Positions 1-12,615 of a stretch of DNA of 64,000 nucleotides are shown piece by piece. The stretch is from contig OY987266.1 in NCBI GenBank assembly GCA_963920665.1, positions 3,787,001-3,851,000 of the forward strand. Reading direction: 5' to 3'. The stretch is from Straminergon stramineum (Eukaryota; Streptophyta; Bryopsida; Hypnales; Calliergonaceae). Numbering within the stretch: the stretch's first letter is position 1; each line of letters starts with the position of its first letter. Under the pieces are notes generated by a model. It searched no databases. It worked only from the letters and a program-made list of their open reading frames with translations, and was not told the DNA's origin. A program made the position numbers and the translations under genes.

Positions 1-795
1 TGTAGTGTGTTTTGGCTACTTCTAGCTCCTTGCTCATTATCGGAAATTTAAGACAAGCTAATGAAATGAGGTTGATGAAGTTTGTTTTTTACTTCAATAT
101 GAAATTTTTTGAGTTCTTACATTAAATATTTAATTGCAATTTAAATTTTGGATCAAGAACCATTGCCTAATGGTTTCCTAATTTTAGGAAATGTAGAAAA
201 TTGCTTTAAATTACATTTTTACATTATATTATATGTGTACAAGGAAATTTTCAGATTTTTTGAGAAAATTTTACAAACTTGAATTGAAATGAAGAGAATT
301 TGAATTGTAGATTGGTTCTAAGGGACATTGTGGTAGGAATTGTGAAGAAATTTTTAGAAACAATATTAGAACCATAAATAGTTGTAGAATCTTGTCAAAA
401 TAGGCTTTGTAGTTTACACTTTAAGAAAAAATTAGTTTTAAGATATTGGAAGTATTTGATAATATTTATCGATGTACAAATTTATATAGTTAGTATTTGA
501 TATTATCAAACACGTCTATGTTTAATTTGCAAATAATACAAATTGCAATGTGTTGTTTGATTCAGGACTAATTGAATTTTTCGTTGGAAATTTAGCATCA
601 CTATGTCGCACCAGTACATTTCATTCAATCTCTTAAATTATCACATACTTTGTTGATGTATTGACAACTAGTTTTCTAAAACCAATTTTGTTGAATATTT
701 GTGATTCTTCTACAATATTTATGTAAGAAGACAATTAGGGTTATAATGATTGAATTTGATAAAGATGTCAAATAAGTGAATTTTGTGGATTGGTC
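1..795. other. AT-rich sequence upstream of DRC11
   Basis: No coding sequence is recognised here. An in-frame TAA at 760-762 lies upstream of the chosen DRC11 ATG at 796 with no intervening in-frame ATG, so this stretch is read as 5' untranslated or promoter sequence. A further upstream exon outside the window cannot be fully excluded. Confidence 0.5.
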
Positions 796-3700
796 ATGCA
801 TAGAACCTTTGATTTAGAATGGTGTGAAGGCATGATGGAGCTTGTTGAGCTCATGAAAGTAGAGTTTCCACAAAACATTGAACAATGGCCTATGGTGAGT
901 TAAAAAGTTGAAGTTAAATTATAATATATATAATAGATATTTTTGAACAATTTTTCTAATCTATAGATACAAAATTATATCTTGTAGAAATTGGATCAAT
1001 TCAAAAGAATCTATATTTTGTATCTTCAAGTGTACCGGAAATTAGAAGATGCATTGGACCAAGTAATTTACAAACTTATCATTGCAATCTTAAAAAACTT
1101 ACAAATGTTTAGCTTCTTAATCATTTGCATAATTATAAAATGAATCAAATGGAATTTTTGTCAATTATTAATGGTACTTAAGAAATTTGTTCTTTGAGCC
1201 ATTCATTCATTTCATTGTGCAAGGTAAAAATTTAATTCCTTAACTTTCTTTCCTTTTTCACAAAGATTGTTCATCCTCAAAAGCGCCGATTTGCAAGGAA
1301 AGCATTGGAAGCTTGTATTGGTCGAATTCTTGAATTAAAAGGGGTAAATGATAATGATTTAAAAAATCATAGCATACAAATTAATTATTCCTTGTGAAAT
1401 TCTTGTAAAGGATATGAAATAATTTAGTGAAATTATAGAACTTCAATATTAATATATTATTATATAACATTTCATTTGAAAATTATATTAATTTTAAAAT
1501 AGAATTCTTAGATTGTCTTTGAAAATTCAAGACTTACATAGAACATTATGCACTATGTTAATCTTCAAAGAATATTTTTAAAGTTCAAAGTGAAATGAAT
1601 CAATGTTGTGAATGGATTTTCTAGTGGATGGTGCAATTAAATGAAAACAAGGAGTATTTCAATTACGATGACATACTGGCAAGTCATGACTTTACATTGT
1701 AAGCCATTGTATTTAACTCGATCTATTTTAAATTAAATTAATTTACCAAAGATCCCATTGCACATTATTGCTATAAAACAATTCAAGATATTTTATTGTG
1801 GTATTATACAAAGATTGTTTTTAGATTCAAATATTCTAATCAATGTTTCTAATTTAAGAACAATAACTAAAAGTTTTTGATTGACATGGTGGATTTAAAC
1901 AACCAAATGACTACTTGAAATTCATAATTCCTTTGAGGTTATAATTGAAAAGTATTGCATGTATTAATAAATAAAAGATTTGATGGAAAAAGTTGGATAT
2001 TGAACTAAAATCAAAAGACTTTTTTATTATTTGATAGATGGAAATGCGTTTACCACTGGATAAATTGGATATAATTCCTCCACACTTTCTTACAGATGAT
2101 AATAAACAATTATTTAAGGACCGCGAAGAGTTTTTAGTAAAGTACCTTACATTTAATTATTGGATTATATAAAATTATAAAATTCGGAATAAATTTATTA
2201 TTTTGATCATGTTTGTGTGATAACTATATAATTAAGGATTTCATGTAAAGTTTTTGAAATACTTCATCAATTTTAATTACTTATATTTCAAATTAAAATT
2301 AAAATGCCATTTTTTGGTTTAAATGCATTTGTAATTAACATTCTTTTTCGGTTTGGATGCGTAGACAAAAGCTCATAATGAAGCTGAAGTCGACCGTGCG
2401 AAAATCAAAGCAGAAAAAGAAGCTGAAGCCAAGGCAGCAGCAGACTTTCAAGCTCGAAAACACAAACGAGAAATTGTGGCTCCACCTCCTCCTTTGACCG
2501 AAGATGAATCCATCATTTTGATTCAAGTAAGGTAGTCTGCTCTTAAAGCAATCTCTTATGATCTTTTTGCCTTTTTTTTAGGGAAGCTAAACTCCTTGAA
2601 ACAATTTTTGATAAATTTTTGTTGGAATAAAATTGAAATTGGTATCTAACCCAAGTTGTTTCATGTTTTTTGGACTTGTGGAATTAGTTACAAATTTTTG
2701 AAGTTGAAACGTAGTGGTCACTAAATGCGACCAACTTTTAAAACATAGATAATTGATACTTTGCAAGAAACAAATTGAACCTCTGTGTTAGTGGTTGCTT
2801 TTAGAGTATGCATGATTGTTTTTAGAGCAAATTGTGTTACATAATAAAGATGTTTATCATTTTCAATCTTGTGCAACTCTAACATTGTTCATATATCTTA
2901 ACACTTAAAGTTTCATGACTAAGCTTTATCAATAAACACTCCAAAATTGCCATTTCCATAGCAAAAGAAATAATGGAGAGAAATGTTTTTTTGACATATA
3001 TAACCATAGCATGTTGCACTAGATGGGTGTGAGATTTTTTGGAAGATATGTCATAAACCTTTGACCTAAAAGATTGCAAAATATCAATATTTAGAGTAGA
3101 AAGCATTTTAGAAAATAAGACTTTTGAACCTTTAGCTACAAATTAATTGCTTTAAATTGAGATTGAAACATACCAATCCTAACATAGAGATTATTCTTGC
3201 TAGAAACTAAAACCTTAATTATAAACATTTTGTTCTAAAATAAATTCTATGTGTACATTATTCTTTCAAGAAGATGTTGTGATTGCTCATAAAGCAAAAT
3301 TCTTCATAACTTTGACATTACTAATCCAAATGCAATGAATAAAAGATTCATGTGTGGATGTAATTGAAAATAATAAAAATTTAAATATTTTTTAATTTAT
3401 GTTCATTTTTGTGTATATTTTGTTGTTTTGGCTCCACAATATTTGCTTTGAGTGGCATAATCTTTGCACATGGGTATTGATTGAAATAAAAATCATACTT
3501 CTAGAAAGTTACTTGTTCTCCTATCTTCTAAAGAAATTTCTAAACTTGTACCAAAAATTGAGATTATTTGTATTTAAATTTGGCACTATTCAAAGGATCC
3601 TTGGAATTTTAGGAGTTAATAATTGGAAAGGTAGCAATACTTATGATTATATGAAAATCATCTTGTTGCTTATATTGAACCAATACCAAATGAATACCAG

Positions 3701-6700
3701 GCCGAAGAAAGAGGAAGACAAAGTCGACTCAAAGTTAAAGAACTTGCAAAACAAAAGTAATTGTATTGTGCATTTTCTCTTATGTTTATATTGGAAATGC
3801 CCAGTTGAAAAGCTTTCATCCATATTAATAGTAATTTTTATTATTTGTTCATTTCATTTCAAATTTTCATTTGATAAATATAATTTGTTTCTTCAATCAT
3901 CAATTGACACTTCTAATTAACATGGTTTGTTAAATTTAATTAGGCAAATGCAAGAAGAAGAACTAGAAAAACAAAGAAGTGGTCAAAAACCTCACACAAA
4001 AGACACAGCTGTTTTTTTCCTTCAAAAAGTGTATCCTTTGCTATTTATATACATAGTGAATTTAGCTAAACAATCATACCATACAATCTTTGTGTAATAA
4101 AATTCAACAAAGTGAAAAAATCGTGGAAGAAGTATATTAAAACTTCGTCATATCTTATTTTTTTATTGCAACTTTAATTATTTTAATGTATAGAGCTCGA
4201 GGCTTCAATGGAAGACTTCAAACAGAGGCATCTGTGGTTGACGAATTTACATTGATTCGTAAGTTTTTATTATTCACAATAAAATCCATATGTAGTAATA
4301 TTTTTTGAGGGATTGATAATATGCAATAAAATGCTCCACCATAATTAATTTGATTTTCCTTTGAAAGATATGAACAACTTTTTACTGCCGGATCCAAATG
4401 ATCCTCGAATTAAATTGGATGCAACTCTAAAAAAGAGGAAAGAGTTGCAATTGGTAAATCAATTAGAAGAGACCGGTGCAATGGTTGATACAAAAGAAAA
4501 AATTAAGGAAATGGAAGGGCAAGAAATGCGCGAAATTATGCAGGTACTATATATATTTGTATGATTTTAGTGTAGTTTGTAAATAAATAAATAAGTTTTT
4601 CTTATGTCTTAGAAATAAAATTTATCATGAAATCCAAATGTAGTCAATGTATACAATGTTTTTGCAGGAAAGGATAAATGTTTGGTTAAATGCTAACCGG
4701 GACCCAGATTTTAACACATATCCTGCTTTTCCTAAGCCAAATAAAGGTGGAAGCAAAGAAATAATTGATCCACCTCCACAACTTTGGAGGCCAGAAGATG
4801 AAAAGAAAAAAAAAGGCGAGGGAGATAAAAGTAAGAAGAAAAAGGGAAAGCCAGGGATAAGAATGCCAGAACCTGATGAAGATGAAGATGTTGTTCCTAT
4901 GTGCCCTAATTTTTTTGGAAGACATTTGAAAAGATCTATTGAATTCTATATTGAAACTTGGCATGATAAAGATGACTATCAAAATCATCAACAAAAATTC
5001 ATTCCTGAAATTCTCAAAAATACTTTACGGCCACTTGTATTTGAAGAGGCAAGATGTAGATTTTGTAGAGTTTGAACTAATATTTATGTTGATTTTATGA
5101 TTTTATCAAAATAATTTTTCTTTATTAATTATTGTTTAAAAATATATATAGGTACGAATTGAAGTTGACATTGGATCTCGAGATCTTCTTATCCAACTAA
5201 AAAAGAAAATTGCAACTGATGCAAAAGAAGCTTATAAAATTGCATTAAAAGCAGCTAAAAAGGAAGGAAAAGATAAAGAATTCAAGGCCAAAGTGAAGCA
5301 AGAGAAACAACAGGCACAACTTTTATACTGTTTTTATTATTGAAATAAACAATATAATATTATCACAAATTTAGAATATATAATTTTAAAATTATCTCAA
5401 ACTCACATATATTCAAATGTAGCTTAATACACTTAAATATAATACATACATGCATACATAAATATATGATTAATTTTCATACAAAAGTAACTTATATTGT
5501 TATAATCATTATTTTTTTGTAGGCAAAAAAAGATAGAATTGCAAAGATGAAGGCTAAAAAAGAAGCGGTAGCAAAGGAACCTGCACCACCACCAATGAAA
5601 ACAAAAACAAAACCCAAAAGGAAGAAAGATCCTACTGAAAAATCATCAGTAGAATCATTAACAAAAGAACTAGTAACAGAAGGCATTATGCCAGTTTGTC
5701 CCAAAAGATCATTTGATGAATACATTTGCCAAGATTATTTACGAGGCGTTGAACCTGATCCAATTAAAGATTGGTTAATAGACAATAGCATGGCCCATGT
5801 ATTGAATTTTTGTTATTTAAGTATGGTTTCAAATATGTTACATTAGTACCAACAATTTTAAAATTTGATAAATTCAAAATCTTAAATTTTCTAATAATGG
5901 TTTTATTAAAATTGATATAGGCAAAAAGGTTAACAATAGAATATGCTGTATTGCCACTTGCATCAGAATTGGTGCATGAAAATGTTCCATTTGTGCGTAC
6001 TCTTCTCTTACATGGTGGCAAAAGAACTGGAAAAACGCTTTTAGTAAGTTACAAATCAACTCTAAACATTAAAAAAAACTTTATATGGTCTAATTTGATT
6101 CTTTTTAATGTATATAATATACTTAATTATACTAAGATGTAACCAACTATTTTATTTTTATTTGGTAATATTTTCAAATTATGGATCTTATTAGTGATCT
6201 TCAATAGGCTCATGCTGCTTGCACTTCAGCCGGAGCAACGTTTTTTAATTTGTCCGCTAAGGTTATTGATGGAAAATATCAAGGACCAAAGAATATTGCT
6301 AGAATGCTTCAAATTGTATTTAAATTGGCAAAGATTATGTCACCTTCCATGATTTATATTGAAGATGTTGATCAAGTTGGTATTTAAGTTATAAACAACC
6401 ATTTTTTTAATTGATGATGTATAATTAAATGCTATTTGTAGGACCTAAAGTAATTCCTTTTACCTAGTTATTGAAAATATATATTAAATACTATTGTTTA
6501 TAAACATTAGAATATTATCATAATTTATAAGCCAAAACATAAAATTTACATGTGATTTTTTGGTAATTAAAAAATGATTTATTACTTGAGACTTATATAA
6601 TTTGTATGTAAGTCATGAAAATGTACAACAGTTGGAATGGATAGGTATTTGTAACTGATAAGAAAAAAATTAAGGCATATGGGTTGATTGATAAACCCAA

Positions 6701-7695
6701 TCGTATCAAAAAAGTCTTGATGAAGGAAATAAAAGCTTTATTTCCTGGAGAACGTGTTTTTTTCCTTGGGACAACAAGTAATCCTCAAGTAAGAAGATTA
6801 TAAATTACTAAAATCAATTTTAAAATCGTAAATCTAATTAAAATATGATACAAAATGTGATAAAATTTGAATTAAAAAGTTTCATATTGGATGCTTTGAA
6901 TTTATAATAAATTGTAATACATTTTTATTGTAAAACAAATTTGAATCAGGATTTACAAGGCAAAAAAGGCCCTTCAAAAGCAACTGCAAACTTTAGCAAA
7001 TTATTTTCAAAACGGATTTATACACCTTATCCTGATTATGGTGCTCGTATGCTCATATGGCGAGGATTATTAGAAAGGCATGGAGCCATTCTTACACACC
7101 ACTTTAATGTTTCTACTCTTGCATATTTGTCTTCAGATTATAGCATAGGTGATATTGAAGATATTTGCAAGACGGTGTTGACTATACAAAGAGTTCGAAA
7201 GGTACTAAACCTAATAATTAGATACTTAATAATCATTATTTTTTATTTTTTTATTTTTGAAATTGAATCTCAAATTTTGAAACAAATCTAATTTGAGAGT
7301 TGTCTTATTTTGTGGGTTTTTTTTTATAGGCTGCAAGGATTAAATTAAAAATTGAAGAAGTTGTAGATCATTTATATGAATACAATCCTATTGATCCAAA
7401 TCTTTATTATATTGCAAAAGTAATCTAAAACTCAACTCAATTTCAAAGTTATATATTTATAACACTTGTATTTCTAGTTGTGTCATATTTTCAATAACTT
7501 CATCAATATCACTTACAACAAACATTGATCACAAACTTGAGTTTTTTCTTATAATTTTTAAATTTGTTTGGAATGAAACATTATGTACAGCACTTTGGCA
7601 AGCCTCCACAACCAATCCTTGAAGATCCCGTTGCAGATAAGAAAAAGAAAGGAAAAGCTAATCCCAAAGATGCAAAAAATAAAAAACAAAAATAA
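796..7695 (+). CDS. DRC11: Dynein regulatory complex subunit 11 (IQ and AAA domain protein, IQCA1/FAP82-like)
   Basis: Subunit of the nexin-dynein regulatory complex, which links doublet microtubules in motile axonemes. Reconstructed exons: 796-894, 988-1062, 1266-1343, 1625-1678, 2038-2136, 2365-2526, 3701-3756, 3944-4030, 4194-4258, 4368-4543, 4668-5048, 5152-5292 (or to 5313), 5523-5798, 5921-6043, 6208-6375, 6645-6788, 6950-7201, 7330-7419, 7591-7695. All join in frame and give about 876 aa (883 with the longer exon 12), close to the roughly 820 aa of animal IQCA1. Order: N-terminal helical region with IVHPQKRR near residue 60; an IQ motif (ILIQAEERGRQSR) across the exon 6/7 junction; a second IQ-like segment (FFLQKVARGFNGR) across exons 8/9; lysine-rich linkers in exons 11-13; an AAA domain with Walker A GGKRTGKT near 615-622 and a Walker B-like IEDVD near 675-679; and a lysine-rich tail. 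The start follows an in-frame stop at 760. Introns 4 and 11 appear to use GC donors. The family call is firm; exons 1 and 12 are the least certain. Confidence 0.9.
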
Positions 7696-8584
7696 TGATG
7701 AATCTCATGTAATTTTTATTTGTTTAGAAATCAATGTTGTTGTATTATAAAATTGTTTGGTTTGAAAGAAAAATATGCAAAAGGGAGAAAACCAATTCCA
7801 AATGGGAATGTGTAAGTAATCATCTAAGAATCGAATACAATAAAAAATGAGTATGAATTGTTATACTTTTCAAATTTCAAAACAAATTCCAAAAGAAATA
7901 TTAGACATAAGAAAATTTAATAATTCACATGAAATAAAAAATTTTATGATTAAAAAGTTTTTGACAATTTATTTTCAAATTGAAGAAAAACATGATTTTT
8001 TCTATTTTCTTAATTTGAAAAATTTGTATGATTTACATGAATTGCACATTTTTGTATTTTTAAAAATAGAAATAATCAAGTACATAGTTATATTCCATTT
8101 TCATTTACTTCTAGTAAATTGTTTTTTGAAGCAAATGAATCTTATTTTCGTATATGAATCCAATTTTGATTAATTGTTTTATCGTTTGGTAAAAGTCTTG
8201 AAGTTAGTATCCATAAAGTTTCATTGCATAAGTTAGTAGAATCTTAATTATGTAATAATTTTGATAATTCATTCATAATTTAAACTTTTTGGTAGATAAA
8301 TAAAAAAATTTATGACATAATTAATGAAAATAAAGAAATTCCCGTCTATGAATTTATAAACTAATTTATTCTTCATCTTTTGATTGTTTTATTTTATTTT
8401 TATTTACAAGTTTCAATTTAATAAATTTTAATTGGCAATATAAATTGATTTTTCTTAATAATTAGTGATCATTCTTGATTCACCTTTGACAAACAAGCAA
8501 TAGGTAGATTCTTCAATTCTGCAAGATTGTATGTCTTCATACATCTAGAATTCTAGACTCATGCAACATTGTTCATAAAATGTA
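7696..8584. other. DRC11 3' flank, AT-rich
   Basis: Very AT-rich sequence after the DRC11 stop codon. It presumably holds the 3' UTR, but no single polyadenylation signal stands out among many A-rich tracts. The 108-codon open frame at 7847-8173 is of extreme AT composition, resembles nothing known and is not called as a gene. Confidence 0.5.
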
Positions 8585-8664
8585 CATCCTCTATTTCAAA
8601 ATAAATCCATGATATTCTCTTTGTTTCTACTATAAACCACAAATTTATTTTGAGATAGAGAGAG
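8585..8664. mobile_element. Stowaway-like MITE (short, 80 bp)
   Basis: Near-palindromic element. The left end CATCCTCTATTTCAAAATAA pairs with the right end, whose reverse complement reads CTCTCTATCTCAAAATAAAT. Both ends are flanked by TA (8583-8584 and 8665-8666). The 'CTCYATYYCAAAATAA' terminus and TA duplication resemble plant Stowaway (Tc1/mariner) MITEs. The superfamily is inferred from ends only. Confidence 0.6.
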
Positions 8665-9576
8665 TATAGCAAACTGGGAGAAAGCTCACAATAACTTTTG
8701 AAAACGTAGTTTTGATTGATGTAAAGTCAATGTTTAATATTGATCAAGTGGTCAAGTTTGGCATTCCCTATCGAATAATAAATTGAAGTTGGCAAATGTA
8801 ATTTGTCCATTGTTTAAAAAAGATTTGTTTTTTTTCAATTTTTTTAAACAAAAATGCTATCCCACAAATTTTGTCATTTGTTTTTGGAAATACATTTTGT
8901 CAAACTGGACCTCTAGATAGAATACTCTTGTCTAATATCATGTATAAGTGTTGAGCACATTATCAAAACCGAGTATATTAAAGACTTAACTTCAGTAGCT
9001 ATATACTCTATGATATCTAGATAGACTGAGTATTTTTTGCTACAACAAAACTATCACAAACACAATTTAGTTTTGGAGGAGTAATGGTTTTTTTACTTAC
9101 CATATAAATGTTGTGCATGAAAGACCAAGACTGGACATCCTTGAAACATGACTTCATTTTATAAAAAACTGACTTGTATCTATACAAATTAAGCATGTTT
9201 TACGAATTGAAGCATGTACAAAAAAAATATCAAATATCAAATCACAAGATGTCTAAAGTAGTATCAGGGTCAAACAATATAGTATTGTTAAAATACTAGC
9301 AAAGCAACTATATAATAGTGCAAAAATACACTAAGTATCCATCCATATGTGCTAAAATATTAGCAAAACAACTATAAAAATAGTGCAAAAATGCAAGCAT
9401 CCACATGTGTAAGTACAATAACATGTGGAGATGTTATAGTGCTTGAAAAGAGCTTGTTCCAAGAAATCCAAACTAGGAATGTAGGACCTGAAGGCTCAAT
9501 CTCAATTGGTATGTAAATGTACAAAAAGTGTCTACAAGTGAAGCCAATTGCAATAGTAACAAGTTAGATATTGGTT
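8665..9576. repeat. AT-rich spacer with an imperfect tandem duplication and a dispersed repeat
   Basis: Positions 9290-9353 and 9354-9411 are two imperfect copies of a roughly 60-bp unit beginning AAAATAYTAGCAAARCAACTA and ending near CATATGTG/CACATGTG. Positions about 8775-8950 resemble 52282-52440 on the same strand (shared blocks such as GCAAATGTAATTT, CTACAAATTTT or CCACAAATTTT, and a TTTTTGTCA core), indicating an old dispersed repeat. No gene is seen. Confidence 0.5.
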
Positions 9577-9740
9577 CACTAGAAGAAATCTATGTTAATC
9601 TAGATGATGTTTTTTGTTAAATCCAACACAATTGTGTTCAAAATTATGACTCAAATAATGTTGAAATTGCGTTATTTTAGACATAGTTGTGTTAGATTTA
9701 ATTAAAAAATCAGCTAGATTAATGGAGATTTCTTCTAGTG
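9577..9740. mobile_element. CACTA-type foldback MITE, copy A (164 bp)
   Basis: Terminal inverted repeats begin CACTAGAAGAAAT and extend as imperfect arms over most of the element (blocks TTAATCTAG and AAATCYAACACAA recur in inverted orientation). Flanks are GTT at 9574-9576 and GTT at 9741-9743, a 3-bp direct repeat as expected for CACTA (En/Spm) transposition. There is no coding capacity, so it is a non-autonomous element. The element at 29577-29758 has the same ends. Confidence 0.72.
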
Positions 9741-12100
9741 GTTAGAAGTAATGGAAGTTTCTAAACACACTACAAGCCAATGAGACCTTTGCCATTCTCA
9801 TGCCAAGATAAGTGCTTGAAGTTCAAAAGTCACATAAGTTTCCTTAAAAAAATTTCCAAAAGATGAATTTTCATAGAAAGATAATTGAGAAATGTCAAAG
9901 AGAAGCCATTGCAACTTCATTATATTGGAGGGATAGCTCTTATAGAGAAGAATACAAGGCAATAAAGAGGTAGTTATAGGTAACTACAAGGCCTTGGATA
10001 GTGGAGTCTGGCAAATTAAATAACCACTCATAGTGGGTGGGCGGATCGTACCAAATACATGGCAAACTATTAATTGTTTAATATCCCATGTGATTTAGGT
10101 GGTTCAACCAAGTTGATGGTTGATTTGGGGCCTAAACTAATATAAAAAATCTAAATTTATTATTAATTAAAATATTACATATATTAGAGTTTAAACAAAT
10201 ATGGCTTAAGTTTATGAGTTTGTAAATTTTATATTGTATTAAAAAGATGATGTCATCTATATAGTTTGGAAAGCAAAATAAAAAAATAAAAAAATTTTGA
10301 ATGACGATATACCTATAAAAGAAAATCTCTTAAGATATAAAGATAAAGATGAAATGGGAAGTAGTTTTTTCAAAAGATGTTACCAAAATAGATGTATAGT
10401 CTATAATACAAATTGGAAAAGAATCAAACAACACATTTCACATAGCTTTCTGTTAATTAATAGTTTAGAATTGTCCAACCATTTAAAAAAGAACAGGTAT
10501 TTCTAAATGATAGCCAAAAAAAATCCAAAAAAATCCATCCTTCTTTTGAGGTTGGCATGCATGTATTGTGAGTTTCTTTATTTTAGCTCCTAGTTGAAAT
10601 ACATTGTGCTTGAATGTCAATGTACTATTGTGTTGTCATCATTGGCTTGGGATTTGTGGAATATTGTCAGAGAAAATGTATATGCTACCCATATAACATC
10701 ATTGAACATATTAATGCCTAAGATGACCATTCATGTCCTTTCAATGATTCTAGGGAGGTTCATTGGATGGAAAAATAAATATATTTTCATCTAGTTGTGG
10801 GTATGAGAGTTGCTTGAATGCATTTTAAGTGAATGAATTGGATGTTCCCTCATTTTAGTCTATTTTGACTTTTTTACATAAGAAAATGTTCAATCCATGG
10901 ATCATTAAGTAGTGTATTTTGGCAACTTCAACCACTTTGTACTTGATGAGAATTTGAACTATAAAATTGATGTTAAATGCACTTTCTACTCCAACTTGAA
11001 AACTTCCTAAAATAAAATATATTTTATTGTAATTTGAACTTTGGGCCTATAAACATAGTCTTTTGATTGTCCAGTTATAGAAATACATGATAAATATTTT
11101 CATTGCATGATATTCTATGCTAGTATGCATCCATTAAAAAAATTCACAGTAATTTCAAATTTCATTAAAAAAATTGGATTTTCATCTATGAAAAATAAAC
11201 ATAAAAAAATTCAAGAATAAATAGTCACAAAATGAGATTATATAGAGTGAAAAGGTTTTGAGGTTCAACTTCATGGTCATAGATTCGTCCTTTCAAGTTA
11301 AACCAAGTTCCTTACCATTTATAGTGAGTTCAAGAATAATTTTTAATGTGTAAAACGCTAGTCAATGTGGCACCTTTGCAACCAATAATATCTTAAAATC
11401 CAAAAAAATTCCACCTTTTAAGGGAGGGATGTCTCTTCTACAATGTATTGGTGGAAATAATATTTCATTGACCTTCAAGAATATTACACAAAGTCAACCT
11501 TTTATCCTTGTAGCAAGAGCTTTGTCTTGCAAGTGAACTTCTTCACATCAATTATTTTTGTCAAGGGGAAGTCTCCTATTCTTTCGTCTAGAGCCAATAA
11601 CTTTGTAGTCAACATTTGCCTTTAACCATTATACAAGTTGAATAAAGTGTTTTTAAAATATCCTTATTTTTTTGATGCATCTCCCTCCATCAATTAGTCA
11701 TCATAAAATAATCCTTATGTCTTCTTTCTACATAATGCTGTGCAACAATTAATTTACATGGGCTAGGGATTATAGCAAAATTTGGTTTTGTATGAGCAGA
11801 GTTATGGAACACATCCTACATGGAATACATCATTAAGGTATATAATATGAATAGAAACATAATTCCATATGAAAATGAAAATTTGAATAAAAGAATATTT
11901 TATTTCTATATTTTTTCTTAACCTATACTTTAGTTTGGCAAAAAACCCTCCAAATCTATATCTCCCCTCCTACTAGTCTCTTTTAGGGAACAAACACACA
12001 TTGCAATGTGAGAAGAAGCCTTTAGAAACCACAATATTATTGAAGATTTTGAGTACAATAGTTGGCTTGTGAATACTGTAGTTAGTAGAGTATATTCTAA
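9741..12100. repeat. AT-rich spacer with dispersed repeat (10960-11180)
   Basis: No gene recognised. About 10960-11180 shares blocks with 16685-16990 in the same order: TTTCTACTCCAA, CAATTTGAACTTTGGGC or TAATTTGAACTTTGGGC, and AAAAAATTCACWGTAATTTC. This marks two diverged copies of one repeat. Around 9940-10070 the base composition is a little higher and resembles degraded transposon sequence, but no domain is readable. The open frames at 10297 and 10594 are short and unconvincing. Confidence 0.45.
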
Positions 12101-12615
12101 GGGCATCTTTAATAGGATGGATATATAGACCCTCCAAATATATTTCTAACTTTTCAATGCTATAACTAGAACTTGAAATTACTATCATTGGAAATGCATC
12201 CAAGAGTACGTTAAATGGAAACAAGAAAATTCAAATTTTCACATCGGGCCATCAAAATAAACCCTTTCAAAAGCAAGTTGAAAGACTTTACATAGGCCTT
12301 GGCAGATCATGCTTAAGAAAGCATAATTATGCCAATGGCATGGCATTTTGAACTGTGATTGTCATGATTTTGCTTTCTTAAACATGATTTGCCAAGGCCT
12401 TTATAATTTTTATTTTTTTAGCTTGTTGTTGAAGGGCTTATTTTGATGGTCCTATCTCTAAATTTGAATTTAATATTTCTATTTGAAGAGCTTTTGGATG
12501 CACTTCCAATGATAGTAATTTCAAGTTCTAATTATAAAGCTTTGAAATAAATAAAAATTATCAATAAAAATTATATATATGGAGGGTCAGTTTGCCGGTT
12601 CAGTTGAGGACGCCC
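12101..12615. mobile_element. Tourist-like (PIF/Harbinger) foldback MITE, 515 bp
   Basis: A long imperfect palindrome. Ends are GGGCATC and GACGCCC (inverted GGGCGTC), flanked by TAA at 12098-12100 and TAA at 12616-12618, a 3-bp duplication typical of PIF/Harbinger. Inverted blocks pair along both arms: AGAACTTGAAATTACTATCA with its complement near 12513-12532, CCATCAAAATAA with its complement near 12440, and GGCCTTGGCA with TGCCAAGGCC at the centre. It ends about 205 bp upstream of the RPL21 start codon. Confidence 0.75.

Noticed and set aside
1691..1704. GT donor (ACATT|GTAAGC) for DRC11 intron 4
   Set aside because: Joining it to the exon at 2038 gives a frame with an early stop and breaks the match to the DRC11 family; the GC donor at 1679 does not.
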